Source: Elymus sibiricus
Lineage: Eukaryota > Streptophyta > Magnoliopsida > Poales > Poaceae
Direction of reading: 5' to 3'
DNA: 64,000 bases
NCBI GenBank assembly: GCA_039707655.1
Contig: CM077664.1
Location: 195,418,195 to 195,482,194 of the forward strand
The number at the start of each line of letters is the position of its first letter. Within the stretch, counting starts at the first letter, position 1. A program made the translations under genes and the position numbers. This document shows, in pieces, positions 45,697 through 54,906 of the stretch. Below the pieces are notes generated by a model. That model had not been told where the DNA came from. It ran no database searches and saw only the letters and a program-made list of their open reading frames with translations.

Positions 45697-46466
45697 CTTG
45701 TCTTTTTAGCTCACTACAAGGACCTATGTTCAGCTAGCTAGCTACGCCAGTTAAGCATGTTCGGTTTACCAGTTGCATGTGCTACTCCTGCCTTTCCTTT
45801 ACAAATTCTAGTGAATTGGCCTATGTACTGTTACTATGCAATCTGATCCTCTAGTATATATGTTCTATATATTGTGCAATGTGGTGCTGAGTTAACTGTT
45901 TGGTTATTTTTTTGTCATGTTTAGTTAACTGTTTAGTTCAATTCTGCAATGTGATGCTCAATTCTTGTGGGTGCAATTTTGTATTCTCTTGCATGTGAGA
46001 AATAATCGAATTTGGCTGTACAAAAATACATGAGATACAAATACAATTGCTATATTTCAAAGTTGTTAAGCATACTAGGTTTGGTTAACTGCCTGATCTT
46101 GTAGTATGTTCTCTTGTGCATTGTGGTGCTCAGTTAACTATTTGGTTCATTTGTTGTGGTGCTTAGTTAACTGTTTGGTTCAATTCTGCAATGCGATGTT
46201 CAATTATCGTGGGTGCAATTTTATATTGTTATGCATGTGAGAAATAAACCAAATTTGGCTATACTAAATACATGAGAAACATATACAATTGCTATATTTC
46301 CTAGTTCTTAAGCATGCTTGGTTTGGATAAATGGCTTTTCCATGTGGCTCGAATTAATCTGCTGAATCTGCAATGTGTTTATTTTTCATCAACATATTTT
46401 ACTGATAGTATGCCAACCCTCACTTAACCTGATCAATAACTACCTTATATGTGTTGCAGGGAAACA

Positions 46467-47456
46467 ATGGGAGGCATTGAGGTTTACCATCGAGGTTCGC
46501 ACATGCATGGTCCTTTGTCTAATAGCACATTATTGTGCAATTGCAAGAACCATTCTACTCCCTCTGTCCCATAATATAAGAGCGTTTTTGACACTACACT
46601 AGTGTCGAAAACGCTCTTATATTTTGGGACGGAGGGAGTAGTATTTAGGTTTTTAACAATTTGGTCTTGCACATGTAGGTCCTACTGTCAGAGGTTTTGA
46701 CCCACTGTTCGACCCATTTTGCATATGGGGAAATGAGATGTCCATGAATATCAGTCAAGTCAAGAAACTCAGAAAGATTGTTAGGATAAAGAAACTAGCG
46801 ACGAAAAACAACAAGATCTTTGTCTGCACAATGAAGAAGACATCAGTGAACTATAGGATGGTACTAACTCTTATACTCCCTCCGGTCCTTTTTAGTCTGC
46901 ATATAAATTTTGTCCAAAGTCAAAGTATCTCTACTTTGACCAAAGTTATAGAAAAAAGTATCAACATTCAAACTGCAAAATCATTATTTTTAGATGCATT
47001 ACGAAATACAATTTTATAGTATACATATTTGGTATCGTGGATGTTGATATTTTTTAAAATAAATTTGGTGAAACTTTACAAAGTTTGAGTTGATACAAAT
47101 CTAATGCGCGGAGTAAAAAGGACCGGAGGGAGCACCTTGTTTTTTTATTCCTTTGCGCCATTTCAAAATTCAGAGAAGATATTTATGCATATCTTTGTTT
47201 TCAGGCCTTTCCAAAGCAGTTAACAGATGATTACCTCTCAAACCACGTGTATGGTCAAGAGGCGAGGAAGGTGTTCATACAACACCCACGGTACAATATT
47301 GAAGTCTTCCTCAAGAGGACGAAGGATGGGCGGTCAATCATCCACAGGCACTGGCCTAAAGTTGGAAGGACCTTTAACATCATTGAAGGCTCAATATTCG
47401 CCTTCCGCTTCAGATGTTTTCCAGATGAGATTCATCTGTCTATCTACCATCTATGA
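46467..47456 (+). CDS. Three-exon B3-domain protein carried by the CACTA element
   Basis: Exons 46467-46494, 46679-46860 and 47205-47456 join into an uninterrupted frame of 153 residues ending in TGA. All four splice borders are GT/AG. Exon 1 gives MGGIEVYHR; exon 2 contains FDPLFDPFCIWGNEMSMNIS and a Lys-rich stretch. The B3 fold spans the exon 2/3 junction: TSVNYRM, AFPKQLTDDYLSNHV, IEVFLKRTKDGRS, HWPKVGRTFNIIEGSIFAFR, FPDEIHLSIYHL. B3 domains bind DNA in plant transcription factors; this short REM-like form has one domain and no activation region. A probable splice acceptor (GCAG at 46456-46459) suggests an upstream leader exon. Each intron contains a Stowaway MITE. No frame disruption is visible, unlike in the other captured units. 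Confidence 0.65.
46558..46638. mobile_element. Stowaway MITE in intron 1 of the B3 gene
   Basis: 81 bp, near-perfect palindrome CTCCCTCTGTCCCATAATAT...GGGACGGAGGGAG, TA on both sides (46556-46557, 46639-46640). Matches the short Athos/Thalos-like Tc1/mariner MITEs of Triticeae by sequence memory. Confidence 0.95.
46876..47132. mobile_element. Stowaway-type MITE in intron 2 of the B3 gene
   Basis: 257 bp with inverted ends CTCCCTCCGGTCCTTTTTAG and, from the right, CTCCCTCCGGTCCTTTTTAC. TA on the left (46874-46875) and CA on the right, a decayed TSD. It fills most of the 344-bp intron. Confidence 0.9.
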
Positions 47457-47699
47457 TGCTAATTTCCAAAGGTTTTAGATGTTGCATGTGAAACTTGGTG
47501 ATGTTGTGTAATGGGGTAGCTAGCTATATGCCTATATGGTGTGAGTGAGTGTTGAAACTATATGATGTTGTACTCTGATGTATTTCAATTATGAAATCCT
47601 GGTTCCGTAATGCGAAAATGAAATATATTGTGTGTTCATTATGAAATGTAAATTTGATTACTAAATGGATTAATAATAAAGGCCAATTAGCCTGCTTAT

Positions 47700-48335
47700 T
47701 GTGTTTTTCTAGTGCAAACGGTTATTGAGTCAACACCGTGGGCGATGATCTCAGACAACCCACACGGTTTCTAGGAAGTAAACGTGTTGGATCAATGAGC
47801 AATCACACACGACTTTCTTTGGACAACTGTTTGCGTTAGGCCACCTTGCACAAACGTTTTCCACATAAATAGTGTGTGTGATGGACAGCCTATGCCACAC
47901 GGTTTCTTCTAGACACCATGCGTGATGCATTCAATAACACAAACGATAAAATTATTACTATGGTCTGCAATGGCAACGCTATCACAGACGATGTGATGCG
48001 GAAAACTGTGTGCTTTGTATATACGAACGGAAACGTTTGTCTGGGATTCACTATGTGGGATGTATATACGAACGGAAATGTTTGTCTTGGATTCACTGTG
48101 TGGGATGTACATACGAACGGAAACGATTGGGCCAGTATAATTGTCTGCGATGGCTCACCCGATCACACACGAGCTCTTTTTGCCCTGTGTGTGTGACTAG
48201 AGGCCCTATCACGGACGGTTTCTGGGTCATGTGGAAAGGACCCCCCCTATCGCACACACAGGCAAGGCGACGGTTTAAAACTTCGTCGCTGAAAGGGGGT
48301 AAAAACCGTTTGTATAGCAGGTCGCTGCACTAGTG
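47700..48335 (-). repeat. Right subterminal region and TIR of CACTA
   Basis: Short words such as CACACGGTTTC, GTGTGTGATGG and CGCACACAC are repeated in both directions, as at the left end. Three 45-bp units start ATACGAACGG at 48021, 48066 and 48111. The terminal GGTCGCTGCACTAGTG is the inverted copy of the left end. 47457-47700 is AT-rich 3' flank of the B3 gene. Confidence 0.75.
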
Positions 48336-48860
48336 GTATAGTGAGCATGTGTATGACTCAAGAGGATACCGATACATCTCGGGTTTTGTAAAGTATCGTG
48401 AAGCAAAGGTAATAGCACATGATAACCAAAGGTTCACTCGAATGTCATTCGTGTATTCATAGGGATCGATATGAATGTCCACGGTTCCGCTATCGGTCAT
48501 TGAACAAAGCAGTTTTGTTCATGTCTATGTTTTGCCGAACCTACAGGGTCACAAGCTTAAGGTAATCATGATCTGCTGAGTGTTAGTAGGATGGGAGTAA
48601 CAAGGATTTATTTGTGAAATAGTTTCATTAATATTCGAAATCGTTTTGAGACAATCCGAAAGCATTTCAGGGTCACCGAAAGGGTTTCGGAGTTTATCAG
48701 GCAATACCGGGTATTACTGATAAATAATATATAGATGGAAAATGTTTCCGATGATGTTAAATTAATAATAAAAGGCTCTAGTCATTGTTAGGAGGCTTTT
48801 ATATTTAATTTAATATCAACGGGGCTTAAAAGGCCAAGTAGTGGAAGGAGTATATAATTT

Positions 48861-49861
48861 AATATCAACGTAGCATTCCTTTTCCTGCCCACTCTCGCTT
48901 AGTTTCATCTGCCAATCCGCCTCCCTCGGTAGTTTTATCTCTACTACTTAAAAAATAAGTAGTGTTCCTTTTCCTGCTGACAGAATGCTTTGTCAACAGG
49001 TTCCCCCATCCCTCCATGTTCCCAACCGGGTTTTTTAGGTAATGAATCTCTTCTTTGGCAATAGACATTTGGTAACGCAAAAAAATTCACGGAAAAGAAT
49101 CAATCAGAGTCGATAATTATTTGGTAACACAATAAATTGCCCATGACTAAATTTATGTAATCCATTGTCACCCGTCTGAGCTCTGCCTCCTTCCATTCGG
49201 CCCCGCACGCTGGCCACAGAGAAGGGCCGGACTCTCGAGTTGGTTCCGTCGGATCTCTCCTCCAGGTTACTCCCACTAGGATCTCGTCTCATTCCTGTCA
49301 TTGCGCCAACCCCCGACCCGACCGCCGTGTTGGTGAGCACTGCCTCTGATGTTGCTACCCCTGCCCTTGTCGCGATTTGTATCCTACCTCTACTGGTTGG
49401 GCTGGGTGCGCTTCACTGAGTGTTTGCAGTGGCTGTGATGCGATGGCAGGCTGCCAGCCAGCCACACATGCCCTGCGCATTTGTTGGTCCTTCTTGTTGT
49501 GCTTGCACGTGTTGTTCAACTAGTGGTTCTACTGCAATAAAGCTTCGTACGCTGTCTGTGAACCGTTGTGGTCCAGAGAGGAAATTTTAAATTACTGTAG
49601 TAGAGTTGTTCCTCTTGCATGTACTAGAAGTTTGACACCATGTGACACCTTAACTCAACGATTTTGATTTGGTTTGCAAACCACTGATCTTCTGTAGAGG
49701 TTGTCGCTGAAATCGTAGTCCAAGGCGACCGACAGAAACAAGCTTGCTGGTGCCATAGAAGTTTGTTAGTTTTCATTTCACGTGTACCATATGTCTGATG
49801 TAGTTGGTGCTTCCGCAGAGGTTGGGACCAACCAGGCGCTCAACGCATCACAAAGGTCATT
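48861..49861. other. Unassigned sequence with a possible Helitron 5' end
   Basis: No gene supported. At 48938, following an A, the sequence TCTCTACTACTTAA fits the plant Helitron 5' consensus as I recall it. I found no clear 3' hairpin with CTRR. The rest (49100-49860) looks like 5' UTR and intron of a plant gene (CT-rich, then T-rich), but no coding frame can be defended. Confidence 0.35.
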
Positions 49862-50291
49862 CAGGAGATGAAGGGGACAATATTTACCCAGGTTTGGGCC
49901 CTCTCGAAGAGGTAAAACCCTACGTCCTACTTTGATTGTATTGATGATGATGTATTGAGTATAGGCTTGATCTACCTCGAGATCGTATGTTGTGTTCTAA
50001 CCCTAATTAAGGTGAGTAATGATGAATCTTGCCCTACGAGCTAAACCCCTCAGCTTATATAGGCACTGGTGGGTATCTAGGGTTACACATGGTCGGCTGC
50101 TAGCTGGAGAAACATATGCCAATAGCCGGAGCAATCCTTGGGATACACGCCACGTCTTCGGCAGAGTCCATCTTCACCACGCTTAGGTTCGAGGCTTCCG
50201 GAGTCCTTCCTTATGAGATCGGTGGGCCATAAGCTCGGCCCATGGACTGCGGGCCAACTAGGTTGGTACCCCTTAGTCTAGGACACCGTCA
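49862..50291 (-). repeat. LTR of a second Tat-type element, truncated
   Basis: 430 bp collinear with 11427-11851 (GTTTACCC or TATTTACCC, TATATAGGCACTGG, TTGGTACCCCTTAGTC, ending ACACCGTCA). The first 68 bp of the other copy are missing. The adjacent plus-strand accessory gene suggests this is the 3' LTR of a minus-strand element whose pol would lie beyond 64000. Orientation is inference. Confidence 0.65.
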
Positions 50292-50944
50292 GTAGCGCCT
50301 GAACTTGTCTTCGGAGCCGGGGACATCAATTTCCTCGGACGGATGACTTCGGCTTGGGGTCTTCGGCTTTGGCAGGCGAGTTCTTCCTCCTAGTGTTTGT
50401 TTATATGAACCTTTGGCTTTTTTATGCAAAGCAATTCACCGGGCTCTCCCTCTAACGGGGCTGCCCACTGACCACATGTTTAAGAGACACGCCTCGTCAA
50501 CCGAGGTCTTTTAGATTGCTTAGCCCCGAAGGCCTGCCACTTGAGTGTGAACAGTGTTTATAACCTAACAACTTTTCCGAAGCGTCGCCACTTATGCCAA
50601 AGCGAATCAGTTACTGCCACTCGAATCGCAGCCCGAGGCGGTTTTCTCATTGGCACGTCCTATCAATGCAAGGATCATGCTCCGCATTTTGGGGGATATC
50701 ATCAAGATTTGTTCCCCCCCCCACACGCATAACTGCGCAAGGGTCGAAGCGTGGCGATTAACCCGGCGGGGTAGAAAGGACTCTTGGTCTTTCACAGCCC
50801 TATAAAAGCAAAGGGTAGCTTGACCACTTTCCCCACGCTCTCATTCCATCGCCATTGTGCACAACCTCCAGAGCTCTAGGGCCCAGTTTGATTTCCAAAG
50901 CCTTCGCAAGCCCTTTCTAGCGCTTTGCAAATCCTTCTCCGGCG
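50292..50944 (+). other. Upstream region of the Tat accessory gene
   Basis: Noncoding stretch between the LTR and the accessory gene start. It opens with GTAGCGCCTGAACTTG, which could be a primer-site remnant if the LTR were plus-oriented, and contains a C-run at 50715-50724 and the TATA box listed next. Confidence 0.5.
50801..50807 (+). promoter_or_regulatory. TATA box of the Tat accessory gene
   Basis: TATAAAA in CAGCCCTATAAAAGCAAAGG, 144 bp upstream of the ATG at 50945. It supports a separate plus-strand promoter for the accessory gene. Confidence 0.6.
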
Positions 50945-53357
50945 ATGGCCGATGCCACCTTGAAGGGCCAGTGGGCGCCCTCCACCATTACGGAGAGCAT
51001 CATCCAGGAGCTCCGGCCCGCGGGCTAGCGGACGCCGCCTACTGGCCCCAGAGCCTAATCAGTGAATCCCTACTCCCAAGCCAGGGGAGAGGGTCATCTT
51101 CCTCCCCCACCTGCAGCCTTTCGTGTGTGGGGTACTTTTCTACTACGGGCTAGATTTCGACCATCTAGCCCCAAATTCCATTCTTCACCTCACGACATTC
51201 ATCACCGTCTGTGAGGCCTTCCTCCGCGTCGAGCCGCACTTCAGCCATGTGGCTGAAGACGTTCGGTATCAAGCCAAAGAGTAGCGGCGCCAATCTGGCG
51301 GAGTGCGGAGGGGCGATGATTAGCAAGATCCAGAAGGTCGCCTGGTTCGAAGGCACCTTTGTAGAGACAATCAAGGAGTGGCAATGGGAGTGGTTCTACA
51401 TTTCCGAACCATTTGCCGGCGGCCAGGCCGAAGTCCCAGCATTCTTGGTGGCCCCTCCAAGTAGGCTTACCTCATGGACGAGGAAAAGCCTGGATTGGGG
51501 CAACCCCGAAGAGGTGCCTGTGCTGCAAAAGAGGTTCCAGTCCCTTGCAGACAAGAAGAAGATCAAGCTGGTGGACATGGTTGACGTCATGCTCCATCGC
51601 CGCATCCTACCACTCCAACTTCGGGCGAGCCCAATTTGGGCCTACAAGCCCGAGGACGTGCCGACAGTGCGGCATTTCTTTCGTACCGACCCAGCCGGGA
51701 TGTGGATGGTGCTCTTCAAGCCGTCCAAGAATAAATCCCCCCAGGAAGGGGCGGACTGCGGCCTCAACACCGAGCACGACGCCCACGAGGTAACCACAAC
51801 CTACAGTTTTAAATTTGTCTTACCCTTTCTTTGCGAATCCCTCCATTAGAATGATCAAATCGACTCTTTCTTCCCCAGAAATGGATCACCAAGGCGCAGC
51901 AGATGCAGTGCCCGGCGCCACTGCCCAAGGAGGCAAGGTCCCCTCAGCTAGAGGCACTCTTGGCCGAGGAACCACATGTGGTCCCAGCCAAGGAGCAGAG
52001 GCGACCGAAGGGAAGGGGCGACCTACGCATCCGAGATCCTTTGGAGGCCAGGTCCGAAGTGTAGGGTAACGCAGCAGAAAACAAAAAAAATTCCGACCTA
52101 CGCACCAGCCCAGGACCACTATGAAGACTGCATACAGGGTTTCGCTCCGATCGTTACCGACTCGTAGTGCAGCGGAAGTAGAGTCGATGTAGATCGTCGG
52201 TGCAGATCCCCACAGCTAGGATTTCCAACCTCCCAACCGCGAGGATGTTCTCCCTTGTCTGCTCGTCGGACAGCCCTCCGGGAGGCGGTCGGACAGTCCC
52301 TCGGACGGTGTCACGGACAGCCCTTCGAGAGGACCCTCAAAACTCGGACGGTCACTCGGACAGCCCTTCGGGAGGCACCCTCGAACAGCCCCTCGGGAAA
52401 AAAGATTGAACCTACGACCTCTCTACGGGGTTGCACACATACGGTGTCATCTATCCGGCAGGGCTTCGCCGTCCAGAACTAGTTCCCACCGGAACCGAGA
52501 TAGCCTTTCGGCTCTACGAAACTCTTTTCGTGGGAGGGAGAGAAGAAGTCAGATCATTGCATCGCATAGTGTGAGAGAGTTGGAGTGAGTGTGGAGAGCT
52601 CCTCTCCACCTCTATTTATAGGAAAGCCAAGGGGAAGGGTGGTACTAAAAAATACCAAAACACCCATGCCTTATGTCACACATAAAGGGCATAAAGGGCA
52701 TAAAAGGATGGCATGTGGAGCTCCATGGAGGAGCTCCACCCTTGGCCGGCCACCCCATGGGGGCCCCCACAAAGGGGGTTCCTTGGTCCCTAAGTCCTTC
52801 TAGAAACCTTTTGGGAAAAGCCCTAAAAGGTGGCTTTCCAAAAAAGTAACCATAAAGTGATTTTCACTATTCACGGAAACATTTTTCCATGATCGTTAAA
52901 TCCGAAAATATTTATGTGGGTCTTAGAATAATTCCAGTACCCACTAAAATGATTTTGGACGCGTTCCGAAACAATTCCGGATTTGTGATTTTCATCTGCG
53001 AAAAGCAACCAAACCGTTTCCGGCAGCTCCGGAACATTTCCGGTTTTTATCCCGGAAAAATCCCAGAAGTTTCCAGAACAATTCTGGCACCCCCCAAGAA
53101 TTTCCAGGTGTGTGCCAAAACCAATTTGACTTAATGATATACTCTGAAACAACTTTTCAGTTTTACCGAAACTCTTCCGGTGTTCTCTCTCTGGAACTCT
53201 TCCGCTGTCTCCGAAACTTTTCCGGTGACTTTCTCTCAGACTCCCTGTCTAGTATTCAGCAGATAGATGACCCTTAAGCATGTGACCCTATAAGTTCGGT
53301 GAAGTATAGACATGACCCGGAACACTTTCCGATCAATGATCAACATCGGAGCCGTGG

Positions 53358-54082
53358 TGTAACGCCCCGGACACACCCGCCGGTGGTCGTTACTCCTGGC
53401 GGGATCTAGACTGGCCCCACAGATCAATACTAGTCTTTCCTGCGCACTTTGTCCTCACTGGTGCGCACCCGGGACCAACTTCCCGGTCGGTCACCCATCC
53501 TGAAATTACTCCAAGCTGAGCACGCTTAACTTTGGAGTTCTTTCCGAATGGGCTCCCGGAAAAGAAGGAATTCCTTATTGATATGAGTAGTCTATCATCC
53601 CTATTATGCCAGGCTATCACATACACCCCCACTCAGAGGAACCGACGTCCTCGTCGGCCCACAGGAATGTTCCCTCTAGGCACATACGTCTGTGCGTCCA
53701 GTCCGGCACATGTGCCATGCCGTGTGCCACGTCGGGTCACAAACGTCATGCATAACATGACCGCACACCTGGCCCACAAACATCCGTGTAACCGCGAGGG
53801 TCGGCTCTGATACCAACTTGTAACGCCCCGGACACACCCGTCGGTGGTCGTTACTCCTGGCGGGATCTAGACTGGCCCCACAGATCAATACTAGTCTTTC
53901 CTACGCACTTTGTCCTCACTCGTGCGCACCCGGGACCAACTTCCCGGTCGGTCACCCATCCTGAAATTACTCCAAGCTGAGCACGCTTAACTTTGGAGTT
54001 CTTTCCGAATGGGCTCCCGGAAAAGAAGGAATTCCTTATTGATATGAGTAGTCTATCATCCCTATTATGCCAAGCTATCACA
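53358..54082 (-). mobile_element. Cassandra TRIM retrotransposon, complete
   Basis: 725 bp with a perfect TSD CGTGG (53353-53357, 54083-54087). LTRs of 264 bp at 53358-53621 and 53819-54082 differ at about four positions by eye. On the minus strand the order is LTR, primer site TTGGTATCAGAGCC (tRNA-Met) at about 53815-53802, noncoding interior, polypurine tract GAGTGGGGGTGT, LTR. Each LTR contains a 5S rRNA-like domain, the hallmark of Cassandra. The equivalent site in the other C3 LTR (about 61510) is empty, which proves insertion after C3. Confidence 0.95.
53470..53555 (-). other. 5S rRNA-like domain in the Cassandra LTR
   Basis: The minus strand reads AACTCCAAAGTTAAGCGTGC, then AGGATGGGTGACC and CCGGGAAGT, matching the second half of plant 5S rRNA (AACTCCGAAGTTAAGCGTGC, AGGATGGGTGACC, CTGGGAAGT). 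This part contains the internal Pol III promoter elements. A second copy is at 53931-54016. It is not a genuine 5S gene, since the first half is absent. Confidence 0.85.
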
Positions 54083-54906
54083 CGTGGACACCCATATTGA
54101 CCCCTATACCCACACGAATAAATATTCGAGTGAACCTCCAGTTGCCGTGTGCTATTCCTGTTGCTTCGCGATATGTTACAAACACCCGAGGTGAGATTTA
54201 TCGGCATCCCCGTGGATCAACACTTGTCCACAATGCCAGTTACCTCGTTACCGGTTTTGTTCTCTTTTCTCATTTCCGTGTTCCGGCATCCCTGTGATCA
54301 AATCACAATGTGTCTGGCCAGACGATGGTGGATACCGTAACACCGAGAGGGCCCAGAGATATCTCTCCATCGTCGGAGGAGCAAATCCCAATCTTGAGCT
54401 ATCAAGTCCCTTGACATACTTTTCCATGAACCCGTAAGCCGCCGTAATAGCCACCCATTTACGGATGACGTTTAACAAACCCCAAAGTTCATGAAGCAAG
54501 CATGAAGAAACTCGATACTCTCATGGTCTAAGGAATTATGCAAACGTTAACTTTCTCTGTGTTATTAACCATTAACTTGTGACGAATGTATCTCATAGCA
54601 TAACATCAATCGGGTCGATTCAACACAAGTGTTCTCCTAACATTGTGCCCTCAAAATTGCCGGCATAGTCATGCCCATGATCAGGAAAACAGAACCATCA
54701 TGCAACACTTGAGCTAGTCTTAGAGGCCAGACTAGGAATACATTTTACCGTTTGTTATTCCACACATGCATATGAGTCTTCCTCCGAGCCTCGTGGTTAT
54801 TGTAGACTCGAGAACCATAGCAGTTATAGCATGGAACATAAACATAATTATGAACATGGAGATAAACAATAACATTTATTATTACCTCTAGGGCATATCT
54901 CCTATA

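Larger units (their letters stand above)
36077..48335. mobile_element. CACTA (En/Spm) DNA transposon, non-autonomous, with captured genes
   Basis: 12,259 bp. Left end CACTACTGCAGGCGACC; right end, as reverse complement, CACTAGTGCAGCGACC. A perfect 3-bp TSD, GTA, lies at 36074-36076 and 48336-48338. Subterminal repeats follow at both ends. I see no TNP2-like transposase frame. The body instead contains a DEDDy exonuclease pseudogene, several Ala-rich or acidic hypothetical frames, a B3-domain gene, an LTR-like insertion, two Stowaway MITEs and three internal ~500-bp direct repeats. It would need a transposase in trans. Confidence 0.92.
35397..48860 (+). repeat. Angela/BARE-like copia LTR (C2), split by CACTA and 3'-truncated
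   Basis: Starts TATTGGAAATATGCCCTAG (first G of TGTTGG changed) at 35397, reaches 36076, and resumes at 48339 with TAGTGAGCATGTGTATGAC. The two halves join at the CACTA TSD (GTA). It can be followed to about 48860, where the similarity to the expected LTR fades, so its 3' part is missing. It interrupts gypsy C. The plus orientation matches C1. Confidence 0.75.
52060..54906 (-). repeat. 3' LTR of copia C3, with Cassandra inside
   Basis: 2847 bp including 730 bp of Cassandra plus its TSD; about 2117 bp of its own. A minus-strand TATA box (TATAAATA) lies at 52613-52620. Compared with the 5' LTR it has one copy instead of two of a ~61-bp GGACAGCCCT repeat, and 16 additional bases near 52750. The terminal base of TGTAGGAG is altered (TATAGGAG). 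Confidence 0.9.

Noticed and set aside
53470..53555. Functional 5S rRNA gene
   Set aside because: Only the second half of 5S is present, inside duplicated LTRs with a primer site and polypurine tract, which is the Cassandra arrangement.
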